In this document: piece after piece, positions 1-8,731 of the stretch
How positions within the stretch are numbered: position 1 is the first letter of the stretch
Layout: each line of letters begins with the position of its first letter
Source: Methylovorus mays
GTDB lineage: Bacteria > Pseudomonadota > Gammaproteobacteria > Burkholderiales > Methylophilaceae
Direction: 5' to 3'
NCBI RefSeq assembly: GCF_020531915.1
Contig: NZ_JAJAVG010000004.1
Coordinates: 682,001-746,000, forward strand
Length of the DNA: 64,000 nucleotides
Program-made: the position numbers and the translations under genes
Notes under the pieces: generated by a model
The model's input: the letters and a program-made list of their open reading frames with translations, nothing else
Told to the model about the DNA's origin: nothing
Database searches by the model: none

Positions 1-274
1 AATAGCGGACTTTGTGTCCAACGTAGCGCCGTATCCCCAGCAGCCGCACGGATTGCCCGAACACCATCAGCGACAGGATCAGCGAAACCCAATGCTCAAC
101 ATCGTCATAATGGAACACCACAAACAGCATGGAAAAACTGATGAAGAGATTTCCGGTGGCCCAATACTCCGGACCACGAATACCATGAAAACGCATGAAT
201 ATAAGTAGTGCCGACATGCAGAATGTCAGCAAGGTAGCCATGACAACCATGGTCTTGAAATCCAAGCCTAACAT
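1..274 (-). CDS. Membrane sensor N-terminus (partial), possibly a GGDEF protein
   Basis: Only the first 91 codons are present; the gene runs off the left edge. Translation from the ATG at 274 opens with MLGLDFKTMVVMATLLTF and gives three to four hydrophobic segments joined by short basic loops, including the phrase GIRGPEYWATGNL. This pattern (short segment, loop with a G-x-G-x-x-Y-W-A-x-G-N motif, further segments) is common in the N-terminal membrane part of diguanylate cyclases and related sensors, but no catalytic domain is visible, so that assignment is inference. An AAAGGA ribosome binding site lies about 11 bases ahead of the ATG. It is divergent from rep. Confidence 0.5.
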   Translation of the reverse strand, partial: MLGLDFKTMVVMATLLTFCMSALLIFMRFHGIRGPEYWATGNLFISFSMLFVVFHYDDVEHWVSLILSLMVFGQSVRLLGIRRYVGHKVRY

Positions 275-443
275 TACGGATTCAGTGTCCTTTAATAATT
301 TTTTTATATACATGACACTATGCCACAAGCAATGCTGGCTGGCATCAAAACCCGGTTAAAGCTAAACTTATGCATCTTTGGAAGTACGCGCGGCCTGTCA
401 TCAACGGCATCCTCATTCCTCCTGAACCGAATCCACCTGGTGC

Positions 444-2441
444 ATGTTAAGCAAACTCAATTCCCCGCAACGTGAAGCGGTCAAATATCTGGACGGCCCT
501 TTGCTGGTGCTCGCCGGTGCGGGCAGCGGCAAGACCCGCGTCATCACGCAGAAAATCGCCTATCTGATCGAGCAATGCGGCTATCAGCCACGCGAAATCG
601 CGGCCATCACGTTTACCAACAAAGCGGCACGTGAGATGCAGGAACGGGTGGGGCATCTGCTGGAAGGCAAGTCGGCCAAGGGCCTGACCATTGCCACCTT
701 CCACTCGCTGGGCTTGCAGATGCTGCGGCAGGAAGCTGCCCTGCTCGGCTACAAGCCGCAGTTTTCCATTCTGGACTCTTCCGACAGCTACAAGATACTG
801 GCCGACGTGCTGGCCACCACCGACAAGCAGCTGCTGCGCCGCACGCAATCGCAGATTTCACAGTGGAAGAATGCCTTCATCAACCCGGACCAGGCCAAGG
901 CCCAGGCCGACGAAGAACTGACGCACGCCGCCGCCAAGGTGTATCAGCTTTACCAGCAAACCCTCAAGGCCTACCAGGCGGTGGACTTTGATGACCTGAT
1001 CAAGCTGCCGGTGGAGCTGTTTGAACAGCACCGCGAGGCGCTGGAAAAATGGCAGCGCAAGCTCAAGTACCTGCTGATTGATGAATACCAGGATACCAAT
1101 GCCTGCCAGTACAAGCTGGTCAAGCTGCTGACAGGCGTCGAAGGCCGCTTTACCGCCGTGGGTGACGATGACCAGGCGATTTATGGCTGGCGTGGCGCCG
1201 ATGTGGAAAACCTGCGACAGCTGACCGAAGATTTCTCGCGGCTCAAGGTGATCAAGCTGGAGCAGAACTACCGCTCCACCGTGCGCATCCTGCGGGCGGC
1301 CAACCAGGTGATCGCCAACAACCCCAAGCTGTTTGACAAGAAACTGTGGAGTGAGCTGGGCACGGGTGACCTCATTCAGGTTAGCGCTGCGCGCGATGAA
1401 GACCACGAGGCAGAGTCCGTGGTCATGAAGCTGATGGCGCACAAATTCGAGCACCGTACGCAGTTTTCCGATTACGCGATTCTGTATCGCGGCAATCATC
1501 AGGCGCGCATTTTCGAGCAGCAATTGCGCAACCACAAGGTGCCTTACACCGTCTCTGGCGGCCAGTCGTTCTTCGACAAGGCCGAGATCAAGGATCTGGT
1601 GGCCTATCTGCGGTTGATCGCCAATGAAGACGATGATCCGGCGTTTATCCGCGCCGCCACCACCCCGAAAAAAGGCATAGGCAACACCACGCTGGAACGC
1701 CTGGGTGAATATGCCCGCGACCATCACCTTTCGCTATTTGCCGCCGCATTTGAGGGCGACTTTCAACGCGAGCTGGGCGCCCGCCAGCTGGAAGATTTGC
1801 TGACCTTCTGCCAGTACATCAACCGCGTGCAGGAGCGTGCCACGCGCGATCCGGCAGGCGAGATGCTGAACGACATGCTGAATGCCATCCAGTACGAAGC
1901 CTTTCTTTACGACAGTGAGGAGCCACGCGCCGCCGAAAGCAAATGGAAAAACGTGCTGGACTTTACCGGCTGGCTCACCAAAAAAGGCAATGAGGACGAG
2001 AAAAACCTGCTGGAACTGACGCAGATGATTTCACTCATGAGCATGCTGGAAGGCCGCGAAAACGGCGAGCCGGACGCGGTCAAACTATCGACGCTGCATG
2101 CAGCCAAGGGCCTGGAATTCGGCCATGTGTTCCTGATCGGCTGTGAGGAAGGCATATTGCCGCACCGCGAGAGCATAGACACCGACCGCATTGAGGAAGA
2201 GCGCCGCCTGATGTATGTGGGGATTACCCGCGCGCAGAAGTCGCTGAATATTTCCTGGTGCCGCAAGCGCAAGCGCGCCGGCGAAACCGAGAGCTGCGAA
2301 CCCAGCCGTTTCATTGCCGAGTTGCCGCACGATGACGTCAAGCATTTCGGCATGCCAGCCAGTGACCCGGCCGCTGCCAAGGAAAATGGCCGCGAACGCA
2401 TGGCACAAATCCGTGCCATGCTGGCCCAGGCCAAGGAATAG
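444..2441 (+). CDS. rep: ATP-dependent DNA helicase Rep (UvrD/Rep superfamily 1)
   Basis: A 3'-5' DNA translocase that helps replication forks past bound proteins. The protein has 665 residues, the usual Rep size. Visible SF1A motifs are the Q-motif region LNSPQREAV, Walker A AGAGSGKT (residues 24-31), ITFTNKAAREM (motif Ia), IDEYQDTN (motif II, about 213-220), GDDDQAIYGWRGAD (III), EQNYRS (IV), LSTLHAAKGLEF (V) and YVGITRAQ (VI). The C-terminus lacks the longer tail of UvrD/PcrA, which favours Rep. No clear Shine-Dalgarno sequence precedes the ATG at 444, but the Rep N-terminus begins exactly here. Cytoplasmic; probably monocistronic, with the MFS gene 130 bases downstream. Confidence 0.93.
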   Translation: MLSKLNSPQREAVKYLDGPLLVLAGAGSGKTRVITQKIAYLIEQCGYQPREIAAITFTNKAAREMQERVGHLLEGKSAKGLTIATFHSLGLQMLRQEAALLGYKPQFSILDSSDSYKILADVLATTDKQLLRRTQSQISQWKNAFINPDQAKAQADEELTHAAAKVYQLYQQTLKAYQAVDFDDLIKLPVELFEQHREALEKWQRKLKYLLIDEYQDTNACQYKLVKLLTGVEGRFTAVGDDDQAIYGWRGADVENLRQLTEDFSRLKVIKLEQNYRSTVRILRAANQVIANNPKLFDKKLWSELGTGDLIQVSAARDEDHEAESVVMKLMAHKFEHRTQFSDYAILYRGNHQARIFEQQLRNHKVPYTVSGGQSFFDKAEIKDLVAYLRLIANEDDDPAFIRAATTPKKGIGNTTLERLGEYARDHHLSLFAAAFEGDFQRELGARQLEDLLTFCQYINRVQERATRDPAGEMLNDMLNAIQYEAFLYDSEEPRAAESKWKNVLDFTGWLTKKGNEDEKNLLELTQMISLMSMLEGRENGEPDAVKLSTLHAAKGLEFGHVFLIGCEEGILPHRESIDTDRIEEERRLMYVGITRAQKSLNISWCRKRKRAGETESCEPSRFIAELPHDDVKHFGMPASDPAAAKENGRERMAQIRAMLAQAKE

Positions 2442-2570
2442 CCAAGCCCCGGGCAGAAATTCAGGCCTGGCAAAGGCTTGAACAGGTTGGAGAAAGCCCG
2501 GCCATTGCGGAGTTCAGCGTCCACAGACGACTGCTCTCTTAATCATGATTTAACTTCAGGAAACCACCCC

Positions 2571-3707
2571 ATGGGTCTTTGGATGCTGGCGCTGGCCGCC
2601 GGTGCATTTTGTATAGGCATGACCGAATTTCTGCCCATGGGGCTATTGCCGGATATCGCCCGCGATTTGCAGGTATCGATTCCGGCGGCCGGTAATCTGG
2701 TCACCGTGTATGCCATGGGCGTCGTCGTGGGCGGGCCGCTGGTGGTGGCGCTCACCATGCGCTGGCCGCGCAAGGCGACCTTGATCGGGCTGATGGGCAT
2801 ATTTACTCTGGGTAATGCGCTGTGTGCGCTGGCCCCGAACTATGAATTGCTGGCCTTCGCCCGGATTTTCAGCGCATTGAGTCATGGTTCATTTTTTGGC
2901 ATAGGCGCCGTGGTGGCCATTTACCTGGCGCCACCGGGGCAAAGCTCGCGCGCACTGGCGCTGATGTTCAGCGGCCTGACGCTGGCCAATGTGCTCGGCG
3001 TGCCCTTGGGCACCCTGCTGGGCCAGCTCACCAGCTGGCGCCTGCCGTTCTGGACCGTGGCCGCCTGCGGCCTGGTTGCCATGGCCGCCGTGTGGCGCTT
3101 TATCCCCGACATCACCGCCATGCCGCGCGCGAACATCCGCGATGAAATGAAAGCCTTGCTGCACCCACAAACCCTGCTGGCGATGGCGATTACCGCAGTG
3201 GGCTTTGCCGGCGTCTTTACCATTTTCACCTACATCACCCCCATTCTCGAAGACCAGTCCGGCCTGAGTCCGCACGCCGTCAGCCTGGTGCTGGTGTTGC
3301 TGGGTATCGCCGCCACGCTCGGGCTCAATATCGGCGGCAAGATGGCGGACCGCTGGCTGCTGCCGACCATTGCCGGCTCGCTGCTGGGCATGGCGCTGCT
3401 CAGCCTGCTGTTTGCCTGGAGCATGCAATTTACCTTGCTATCCGTCGCTACGGCGTTTATCTGGGGCATGATTGCCTTTGCCGTCGGGCCGGGCTTGCAG
3501 ACCAATGCCATGCGGCAAGCAGGCGAGGCGCCACTCATGGCTTCCACCGTCAACCAGAGTGCGTTTAACCTGGGCAATGCCGTCGGCGCATTTCTCGGTG
3601 GCGCCGTGATTCATTTCGGCCTGGGCCTGCAAGCGGTGCCTTTGGCCGCCGCCGTGGTCGCCATTGCCGGTTGCCTGCTTACGCTATTCAGCATGCGCCG
3701 CGGCTGA
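2571..3707 (+). CDS. MFS transporter, AraJ-like DHA1 exporter
   Basis: A 378-residue inner-membrane protein with about 12 hydrophobic segments, typical of drug:H+ antiporter-1 members of the major facilitator superfamily. The first helix contains GMTEFLPMGLLPDIA, a signature of the AraJ/YdhP/NepI branch. The region after helix 2 has MRWPRKATLIGLM, corresponding to the conserved MFS loop. I start at the ATG at 2571, which has AGGAAA about 8 bases upstream and begins directly with the first membrane helix. An in-frame ATG 93 bases earlier would add a hydrophilic leader with no family precedent. Substrate unknown; sugars, purines and drugs are possible in this branch. Confidence 0.85.
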   Translation: MGLWMLALAAGAFCIGMTEFLPMGLLPDIARDLQVSIPAAGNLVTVYAMGVVVGGPLVVALTMRWPRKATLIGLMGIFTLGNALCALAPNYELLAFARIFSALSHGSFFGIGAVVAIYLAPPGQSSRALALMFSGLTLANVLGVPLGTLLGQLTSWRLPFWTVAACGLVAMAAVWRFIPDITAMPRANIRDEMKALLHPQTLLAMAITAVGFAGVFTIFTYITPILEDQSGLSPHAVSLVLVLLGIAATLGLNIGGKMADRWLLPTIAGSLLGMALLSLLFAWSMQFTLLSVATAFIWGMIAFAVGPGLQTNAMRQAGEAPLMASTVNQSAFNLGNAVGAFLGGAVIHFGLGLQAVPLAAAVVAIAGCLLTLFSMRRG

Positions 3708-3732
3708 TCCCGCCTAGCACTCCGCTCTAAGC

Positions 3733-3788
3733 ACCGCCTGCGGGCGGTGACCGCAAACGCTCAGGCACTGGCGCCCTGCTGGTGCCTG
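3733..3788 (+). other. Two GC-rich hairpins after the MFS gene
   Basis: ACCGCC-TGCG-GGCGGT (3733-3748) is followed by a second stem of CAGGCAC (3762-3768) with GTGCCTG (3782-3788). A short T run begins only about nine bases after the second stem and coincides with the proposed KdpE site, so intrinsic termination is possible but weak. Confidence 0.3.
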
Positions 3789-3797
3789 AACGCTACG

Positions 3798-3820
3798 TTT
3801 TTACAGCATTTTTACACCCC
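3798..3820 (+). promoter_or_regulatory. Probable KdpE operator upstream of kdp operon
   Basis: TTTTTACA occurs twice, at 3798-3805 and 3809-3816, an 11-base step (one helical turn), and the second copy continues into CACCCC. From memory, the E. coli kdpFABC operator recognised by KdpE contains a closely similar T-rich TTTTACACCCC core. OmpR-type regulators normally bind such direct repeats on one DNA face. The site lies about 70 bases ahead of the first small ORF of the operon. Exact -35/-10 boxes are not clear. Confidence 0.65.
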
Positions 3821-3888
3821 TCTCCCGCTTCATTACGCCATCTTTACATCGGCCTCAGTAAGCTCACGCCATTCACTGGATCAGGCTG

Positions 3889-3990
3889 ATGACTCCGATG
3901 GACATTCTCAACACCTTGCTGATTCTGCTGTACCTGCTGACCAGTTATCTGGTGGCCGCGTACTGCATCTACCTGGGAGCGAAACCATGA
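3889..3990 (+). CDS. 33-residue membrane peptide preceding kdpF
   Basis: ATG at 3889 to TGA at 3990 encodes [20 protein letters not shown] followed by [13 protein letters not shown]: one hydrophobic helix with a short charged tail. Its stop overlaps the kdpF start (ATGA, 3987-3990), so the two are translationally coupled, which argues for a real gene. It has the size and layout of a KdpF-like subunit but is distinct from the true KdpF that follows. It might be a second stabilising peptide for the KdpABC complex or a leader peptide; I know of no named family. An alternative start is the ATG at 3898. Confidence 0.6.
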   Translation: MTPMDILNTLLILLYLLTSYLVAAYCIYLGAKP

Positions 3991-4076
3991 AATGGCTTTA
4001 TGTACTGAGCGGCGTACTTGCCCTGCTGCTGCTTGCTTATCTGTTATACGCCTTATGCAAACCGGAGAAATTCTGA
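3987..4076 (+). CDS. kdpF: K+-transporting ATPase subunit KdpF
   Basis: A 29-residue single-helix peptide ([20 protein letters not shown] then YALCKPEKF). KdpF peptides share this pattern: one transmembrane helix with a small A/Y-L-x-Y-A-L stretch and a short C-terminus ending near -E-x-F. It stabilises the KdpABC complex in the inner membrane. The start overlaps the upstream peptide by four bases, and the stop overlaps the kdpA start (TGATG), consistent with a coupled operon. Confidence 0.85.
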   Translation: MKWLYVLSGVLALLLLAYLLYALCKPEKF

Positions 4077-5884
4077 TGAGTACGAACGCCTTGCTACAAG
4101 TGGCGATCTATCTGGCAGCGCTGTTGCTGCTGACCAAACCCATGGGCCTGTATCTGCACCGCGCCATGGAAGGCCGCCTGCCGGTACTGGGAAAACTGCT
4201 GGGCCCGCTGGAGCGGCTGCTGTATCGCGTCTCCGGGGTAAACCCGCAACAGGAGATGGGCTGGAAATCCTATACCTTCGCCCTGCTGCTGTTCAATGCG
4301 ATTGGCGTGCTGGCAGTATTTTTGCTGCAACGCTGGCAAGGCAGCCTGCCGCTGAACCCGGCGGGCATGGGCGAGATCAGCCTGGACTCGGCCTTCAACA
4401 CCGCCGTGAGTTTTGTCACCAATACCAACTGGCAAGGCTATGCCGGTGAAAGCACCATGAGTTATCTCACCCAGATGCTGGCGCTGGCGGTGCAAAACTT
4501 CCTCTCCGCCGCCACCGGCATTGCCGTGGTGATCGCGCTGATTCGCGGCTTTGCCCGTCACTCGGTCGCCACCATTGGTAACTTCTGGGTGGATATGACA
4601 CGCAGCACGCTGTATGTCTTGCTGCCGTTGTCCGTCTTGCTCGCGGTGCTGCTGATGGGCCAGGGCGTGATCCAGAATTTCAACCCCTACCAGCAGGTAA
4701 ATACCCTGGAAAGCGTCACCTACAGCCAGCCCGCGCTGGATGCCCAGGGCCAGCCCACGCTGGATGGCGATGGCAAGCCAGCGCAGGAAACCATCACCAG
4801 CCACACCCAGACGCTGGCCATGGGCCCGGTCGCCTCGCAGGAAGCGATCAAGATGCTGGGCACCAATGGTGGTGGCTTTTTCAATGCCAATTCGGCGCAT
4901 CCGTTTGAGAACCCGACACCGTTCAGCAATTTCCTGGAAATGCTGGCGATTTTCCTGATACCAGCCGGGCTCTGCTACGCCTTTGGCCTGATGGTGGGCG
5001 ACCGTCGCCAGGGCTGGGCAATCTGGACGGCGATGGCACTGCTCTTTGTAACCATGACCGCCGTCAGCCTGTGGGCTGAACAGGATGGCAATCCTGTACT
5101 GGCAAGCCTGGGCGTAGACCAGACCAGCAGCGCGCTGCAATCCGGCGGCAATATGGAAGGCAAGGAAACCCGCTTTGGCATCACCACCTCGGCCCTGTTT
5201 GCCACTATCACCACTGCCGCCTCCTGTGGTGCGGTCAATACCATGCATGATTCGCTGACCCCCCTGGGCGGCCTGGTACCGCTGTGGCTGATGCAGCTCG
5301 GCGAGGTGGTATTTGGCGGCGTGGGCTCCGGGCTCTACACCATGCTGATCTATGCCGTGATTGCGGTGTTTGTGGCCGGGCTGATGATAGGCCGCACACC
5401 GGAATACCTGGGCAAGAAGATTGAAATCTTTGAAATGAAAATGTCGGCCGTCATCCTGCTGGTCACGCCCATTCTGGTGCTGGCAGGCACTGCGATCACC
5501 GTGATGCTGTCGGCCGGACTCGCCGGCATTGCCAACCCCGGCGCGCATGGTTTCACCGAGATCCTTTATGCCTTGTCGTCCGCAGCCAATAACAATGGCA
5601 GCGCATTTGCCGGCCTGTCTGCCAATACCCCGTTTTACAACCTGTTGCTGGCAGTGGCGATGGCGGTGGGACGCTTCGGCATCATCATCCCCATCCTGGC
5701 GATTGCCGGGGCGCTGGCAGCTAAAAAACGCATCACCCCCGGCCTCGGCACCCTGCCTACACATGGCCCGCTGTTCATTGCCCTGCTGATTGGCACGGTG
5801 GTGCTGGTCGGTGCCCTGACCTATGTACCCGCGCTGGCGCTGGGGCCGGTCATCGAACATCTGCAAATGGTGGCTGGCCACTAA
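4076..5884 (+). CDS. kdpA: K+-transporting ATPase subunit A (K+ channel-like subunit)
   Basis: KdpA is the K+-binding, channel-like subunit of the high-affinity Kdp pump (inner membrane). From the ATG at 4076, which shares one base with the kdpF stop, the protein has 602 residues, close to the family norm of about 560-600. Selectivity-filter-like segments are visible: [41 protein letters not shown] and [11 protein letters not shown], each ending one of the four pseudo-repeats. About ten membrane helices can be drawn. An earlier in-frame ATG lies inside kdpF and is unlikely to be used. Confidence 0.96.
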   Translation: MSTNALLQVAIYLAALLLLTKPMGLYLHRAMEGRLPVLGKLLGPLERLLYRVSGVNPQQEMGWKSYTFALLLFNAIGVLAVFLLQRWQGSLPLNPAGMGEISLDSAFNTAVSFVTNTNWQGYAGESTMSYLTQMLALAVQNFLSAATGIAVVIALIRGFARHSVATIGNFWVDMTRSTLYVLLPLSVLLAVLLMGQGVIQNFNPYQQVNTLESVTYSQPALDAQGQPTLDGDGKPAQETITSHTQTLAMGPVASQEAIKMLGTNGGGFFNANSAHPFENPTPFSNFLEMLAIFLIPAGLCYAFGLMVGDRRQGWAIWTAMALLFVTMTAVSLWAEQDGNPVLASLGVDQTSSALQSGGNMEGKETRFGITTSALFATITTAASCGAVNTMHDSLTPLGGLVPLWLMQLGEVVFGGVGSGLYTMLIYAVIAVFVAGLMIGRTPEYLGKKIEIFEMKMSAVILLVTPILVLAGTAITVMLSAGLAGIANPGAHGFTEILYALSSAANNNGSAFAGLSANTPFYNLLLAVAMAVGRFGIIIPILAIAGALAAKKRITPGLGTLPTHGPLFIALLIGTVVLVGALTYVPALALGPVIEHLQMVAGH

Positions 5885-5922
5885 TCGTGGTGCCTTCCTA
5901 CCCTACTCAGGAGTCTTTCCGC

Positions 5923-7998
5923 ATGCATTCCCCCAAAGGCCTTTCCATGTTCGATACGCAGCTGATACTGCCTGCCATCGCACTTTCCTTCAAAAAACTG
6001 GCGCCGCAGGTGCAATGGCGCAACCCGGTCATGTTCGTCGTTTACCTGGGCAGCATGCTCACCACGCTCATGTTCATCCAGGCGCTGGTGCTTGAATCGC
6101 ATGGCAGCCATGGCGAAGCCCCGGCAGGCTTCATCCTGGCGATCAGCATCTGGCTGTGGTTTACCGTGCTGTTTGCCAACTTTTCCGAAGCCCTGGCAGA
6201 AGGCCGCAGCAAAGCCCAGGCAGCGGCTCTGCGCAGCGCCAAGCAGAATGTCCCCGCCAAAAAACTGGCCAGCGCCTCACGCCAGGCGGCCATCAGCATC
6301 ACCGATAGTCAAAGCCTGCGCAAAGGCGACATTGTGCTGGTAGAAGCCGGGGACATGATCCCGGCCGATGGCGAGGTGCTGGAAGGCATTGCCTCGGTGA
6401 ATGAAGCGGCCATCACGGGTGAATCGGCCCCGGTGATCCGCGAATCCGGCGGCGATTTCAGCGCTGTCACCGGTGGCACCCAGGTGTTGTCGGACTGGCT
6501 GGTGGTGCGCATCAGCGTCAATCCCGGCGAAGCTTTTCTGGATCGCATGATCGCCATGGTGGAAGGCGCCAAACGCCAGAAAACCCCCAATGAAATCGCG
6601 CTGACCATACTGCTGGTAGCGCTGACCATTGTCTTTCTGCTGGCAACCGTCACCCTGCTGCCTTTCTCCCTCTTTAGCGTGCATGCAGCCGGGGCAGGCG
6701 CCCCTGCCAGCATTACCGTGCTGGTCGCACTGGTGGTATGCCTGATTCCCACCACCATTGCCGGTTTGCTCTCGGCGATTGGCGTGGCGGGCATGAGCCG
6801 CATGATGCAGGCCAATGTCATTGCCACCTCGGGCCGCGCAGTGGAGGCCGCCGGTGATGTGGATGTGCTGCTGCTGGACAAGACCGGCACCATCACACTG
6901 GGCAACCGGCAGGCATCCATGTTTCTGCCTGCACCCGGCATCAGCGAGCAACAATTGGCCGATAGCGCGCAGCTGGCCTCGCTGGCCGACGAAACGCCAG
7001 AAGGCCGCAGCATCGTCGTGCTGGCGAAAAACCGTTTCGCCTTGCGCGAACGCGATCTGCAGGGCCTGCAAGCCGAGTTCGTGCCATTCTCGGCACAAAC
7101 CCGCATGAGCGGCGTCAACCTGGGCGCAAGACAGATTCGTAAAGGCGCTGCCTCGGCGATTCGTAGCTGGGTGGAATCGCAGGGCGGAAAATTTGCCCAT
7201 GAGGTCAACCAGATGGTGGACGATATCGCCCGCCGCGGCAGCACTCCGCTGGTGGTGGCCGACGACGGTCGCGTGATGGGGGTGGTTGAGCTGAAAGATG
7301 TGGTGAAAGGCGGCATCAAGGAACGCTTTGCCGAGCTGCGCAACATGGGCATCAAAACCGTGATGATCACCGGCGATAACCGCCTCACGGCCGCCGCCAT
7401 TGCCGCCGAAGCGGGTGTGGATGACTTTCTGGCCGAAGCCACGCCGGAAGCCAAGCTCAAGCTGATACGCGAGCATCAATCGGCGGGCAAGCTGGTGGCC
7501 ATGACTGGCGACGGCACCAATGATGCCCCCGCACTGGCGCAGGCCGATGTTGCGGTCGCCATGAACACCGGCACCCAGGCCGCCAAGGAAGCCGGCAATA
7601 TGGTGGATCTGGACTCCAACCCGACCAAGCTGATTGAGATCGTGGAGATCGGCAAGCAGATGCTGATGACACGCGGCTCGCTTACCACCTTCAGCATTGC
7701 CAACGATATCGCCAAGTATTTCGCCATCATCCCGGCCGCATTTGCCAGCACTTATCCGCAGCTCAATACGCTGAATGTCATGCACCTCGCCAGCCCGGAG
7801 TCGGCCATTCTATCGGCGGTGATTTTCAATGCACTGGTCATCATGTTTCTGATTCCGCTGGCGCTGAAAGGCGTGCCCTATCGCGCCGCCAGTGCTGCCA
7901 GCCTGCTGCGTGGCAATCTGCTGATCTACGGCGTGGGCGGGGTGGTGGTGCCTTTTGTCGGCATCAAGCTTATCGACCTGTTGCTGCAAATGCTCTAG
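5923..7998 (+). CDS. kdpB: K+-transporting P-type ATPase subunit B
   Basis: The catalytic P-type ATPase of the Kdp pump. Visible: the actuator motif [17 protein letters not shown] (TGES dephosphorylation loop), the phosphorylation motif LLLDKTGT with the aspartate near residue 319, MITGDN, and the hinge [16 protein letters not shown] chose the ATG at 5923 because CAGGAG sits nine bases upstream; this gives 691 residues, near the family size of 680-700. The stretch [13 protein letters not shown] before the actuator is also typical. It lies 38 bases after kdpA and 46 before kdpC. Confidence 0.96.
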   Translation: MHSPKGLSMFDTQLILPAIALSFKKLAPQVQWRNPVMFVVYLGSMLTTLMFIQALVLESHGSHGEAPAGFILAISIWLWFTVLFANFSEALAEGRSKAQAAALRSAKQNVPAKKLASASRQAAISITDSQSLRKGDIVLVEAGDMIPADGEVLEGIASVNEAAITGESAPVIRESGGDFSAVTGGTQVLSDWLVVRISVNPGEAFLDRMIAMVEGAKRQKTPNEIALTILLVALTIVFLLATVTLLPFSLFSVHAAGAGAPASITVLVALVVCLIPTTIAGLLSAIGVAGMSRMMQANVIATSGRAVEAAGDVDVLLLDKTGTITLGNRQASMFLPAPGISEQQLADSAQLASLADETPEGRSIVVLAKNRFALRERDLQGLQAEFVPFSAQTRMSGVNLGARQIRKGAASAIRSWVESQGGKFAHEVNQMVDDIARRGSTPLVVADDGRVMGVVELKDVVKGGIKERFAELRNMGIKTVMITGDNRLTAAAIAAEAGVDDFLAEATPEAKLKLIREHQSAGKLVAMTGDGTNDAPALAQADVAVAMNTGTQAAKEAGNMVDLDSNPTKLIEIVEIGKQMLMTRGSLTTFSIANDIAKYFAIIPAAFASTYPQLNTLNVMHLASPESAILSAVIFNALVIMFLIPLALKGVPYRAASAASLLRGNLLIYGVGGVVVPFVGIKLIDLLLQML

Positions 7999-8044
7999 CC
8001 CCTAGCTCCATGCCAGGCATTACATTTTTTGAGGAAACATCATC

Positions 8045-8632
8045 ATGAAACAGCATTTACGCCCTGCCCTGTTCCTGTTCGTCAGCCTGAGCCTGTTGAC
8101 CGGACTCGTTTATCCGCTGCTGGTCAGCGCCATCGGCCAGACGGCCTTTGCCAAGCAGGCCGGGGGCTCATTGCTCACACGCGATGGCGAGATTGTCGGC
8201 TCGCGCCTGATCGGCCAGCACTTCAGCAGCCCGGGCTATTTCTGGAGCCGCCCCTCGGCCACTGCACCCTATCCCAATAATGCCGCTGCTTCATCCGGCT
8301 CCAACCTGGGGCCGCTCAACCCGGCGCTGAGCGATGCCGTCAAACAGCGCGTGGCCGCCTTGCAGACCGGCGCCGCATCGCCTTCTGCGGTGCCGGTAGA
8401 CGTGGTAACCAATTCCGCCAGTGGGCTGGACCCGGATATCAGCCCGGCCGGCGCCTATTTTCAGGTGGCGCGCATCGCTCATGCCAGGCATCTGACGGCC
8501 GATCAGCTGAATGCGCTGGTGACGGCGCATATTGAAGGGCGCCAGTTCGGCGTGCTGGGCGAGCCGCGTGTCAATGTACTAGAACTCAATCTGGCGCTGG
8601 ACGCCCTGCAACCACAGCAGCGGGGTCAATAA
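8045..8632 (+). CDS. kdpC: K+-transporting ATPase subunit C
   Basis: KdpC is the accessory subunit that raises nucleotide affinity of KdpB and anchors in the membrane by one N-terminal helix. The 195-residue protein has the family N-terminus (LTGLVYPLLVSAIGQ), then SRLIGQHFSSPGYFWSRPSA, SGSNLGPLNPAL, VTNSASGLDPDISPAGAYFQ and GVLGEPRVNVLELNLAL, all classic KdpC blocks. A GAGGAA site sits nine bases ahead of the ATG. Last subunit gene before the sensor pair; a 100-base gap separates it from kdpD. Confidence 0.96.
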   Translation: MKQHLRPALFLFVSLSLLTGLVYPLLVSAIGQTAFAKQAGGSLLTRDGEIVGSRLIGQHFSSPGYFWSRPSATAPYPNNAAASSGSNLGPLNPALSDAVKQRVAALQTGAASPSAVPVDVVTNSASGLDPDISPAGAYFQVARIAHARHLTADQLNALVTAHIEGRQFGVLGEPRVNVLELNLALDALQPQQRGQ

Positions 8633-8719
8633 GATGGGAATGCGTGACATGAATATGCACATCCCCCCATGCCCGCGATGCCTTGCATGCTGCCCTGCGG
8701 ACGTCACCACGAAATCGCC

Positions 8720-8725
8720 TATACT
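8720..8725 (+). promoter_or_regulatory. Possible -10 box for a leaderless kdpD transcript
   Basis: TATACT (5 of 6 to consensus) ends six bases before the kdpD ATG at 8732, so transcription from it would begin at or next to the start codon. No Shine-Dalgarno sequence is visible before the ATG and no convincing -35 was found. kdpDE may therefore have their own leaderless message besides read-through from kdpC. Inference from spacing only. Confidence 0.35.
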
Positions 8726-8731
8726 GCGCAC

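Noticed and set aside
1-14. AATAGCGGACTTTG shared with 51015-51030
   Set aside because: A 14-base match is expected by chance several times in 64 kb; the flanks differ.
14-208. Plus-strand 64-codon open frame at the left edge
   Set aside because: The minus strand reads as a membrane protein with a start and ribosome binding site in the same place.
858-1727. Long open frame antisense to rep
   Set aside because: It lies wholly opposite a helicase with all motifs; composition reflects the codon bias of the real gene.
4094-5881. 595-codon open frame antisense to kdpA
   Set aside because: Rich in Q, H, G and R with no fold-like pattern; kdpA is certain on the other strand.
6277-7785. Open frames antisense to kdpB
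   Set aside because: Shadows of a GC-biased P-type ATPase gene; no start signals.
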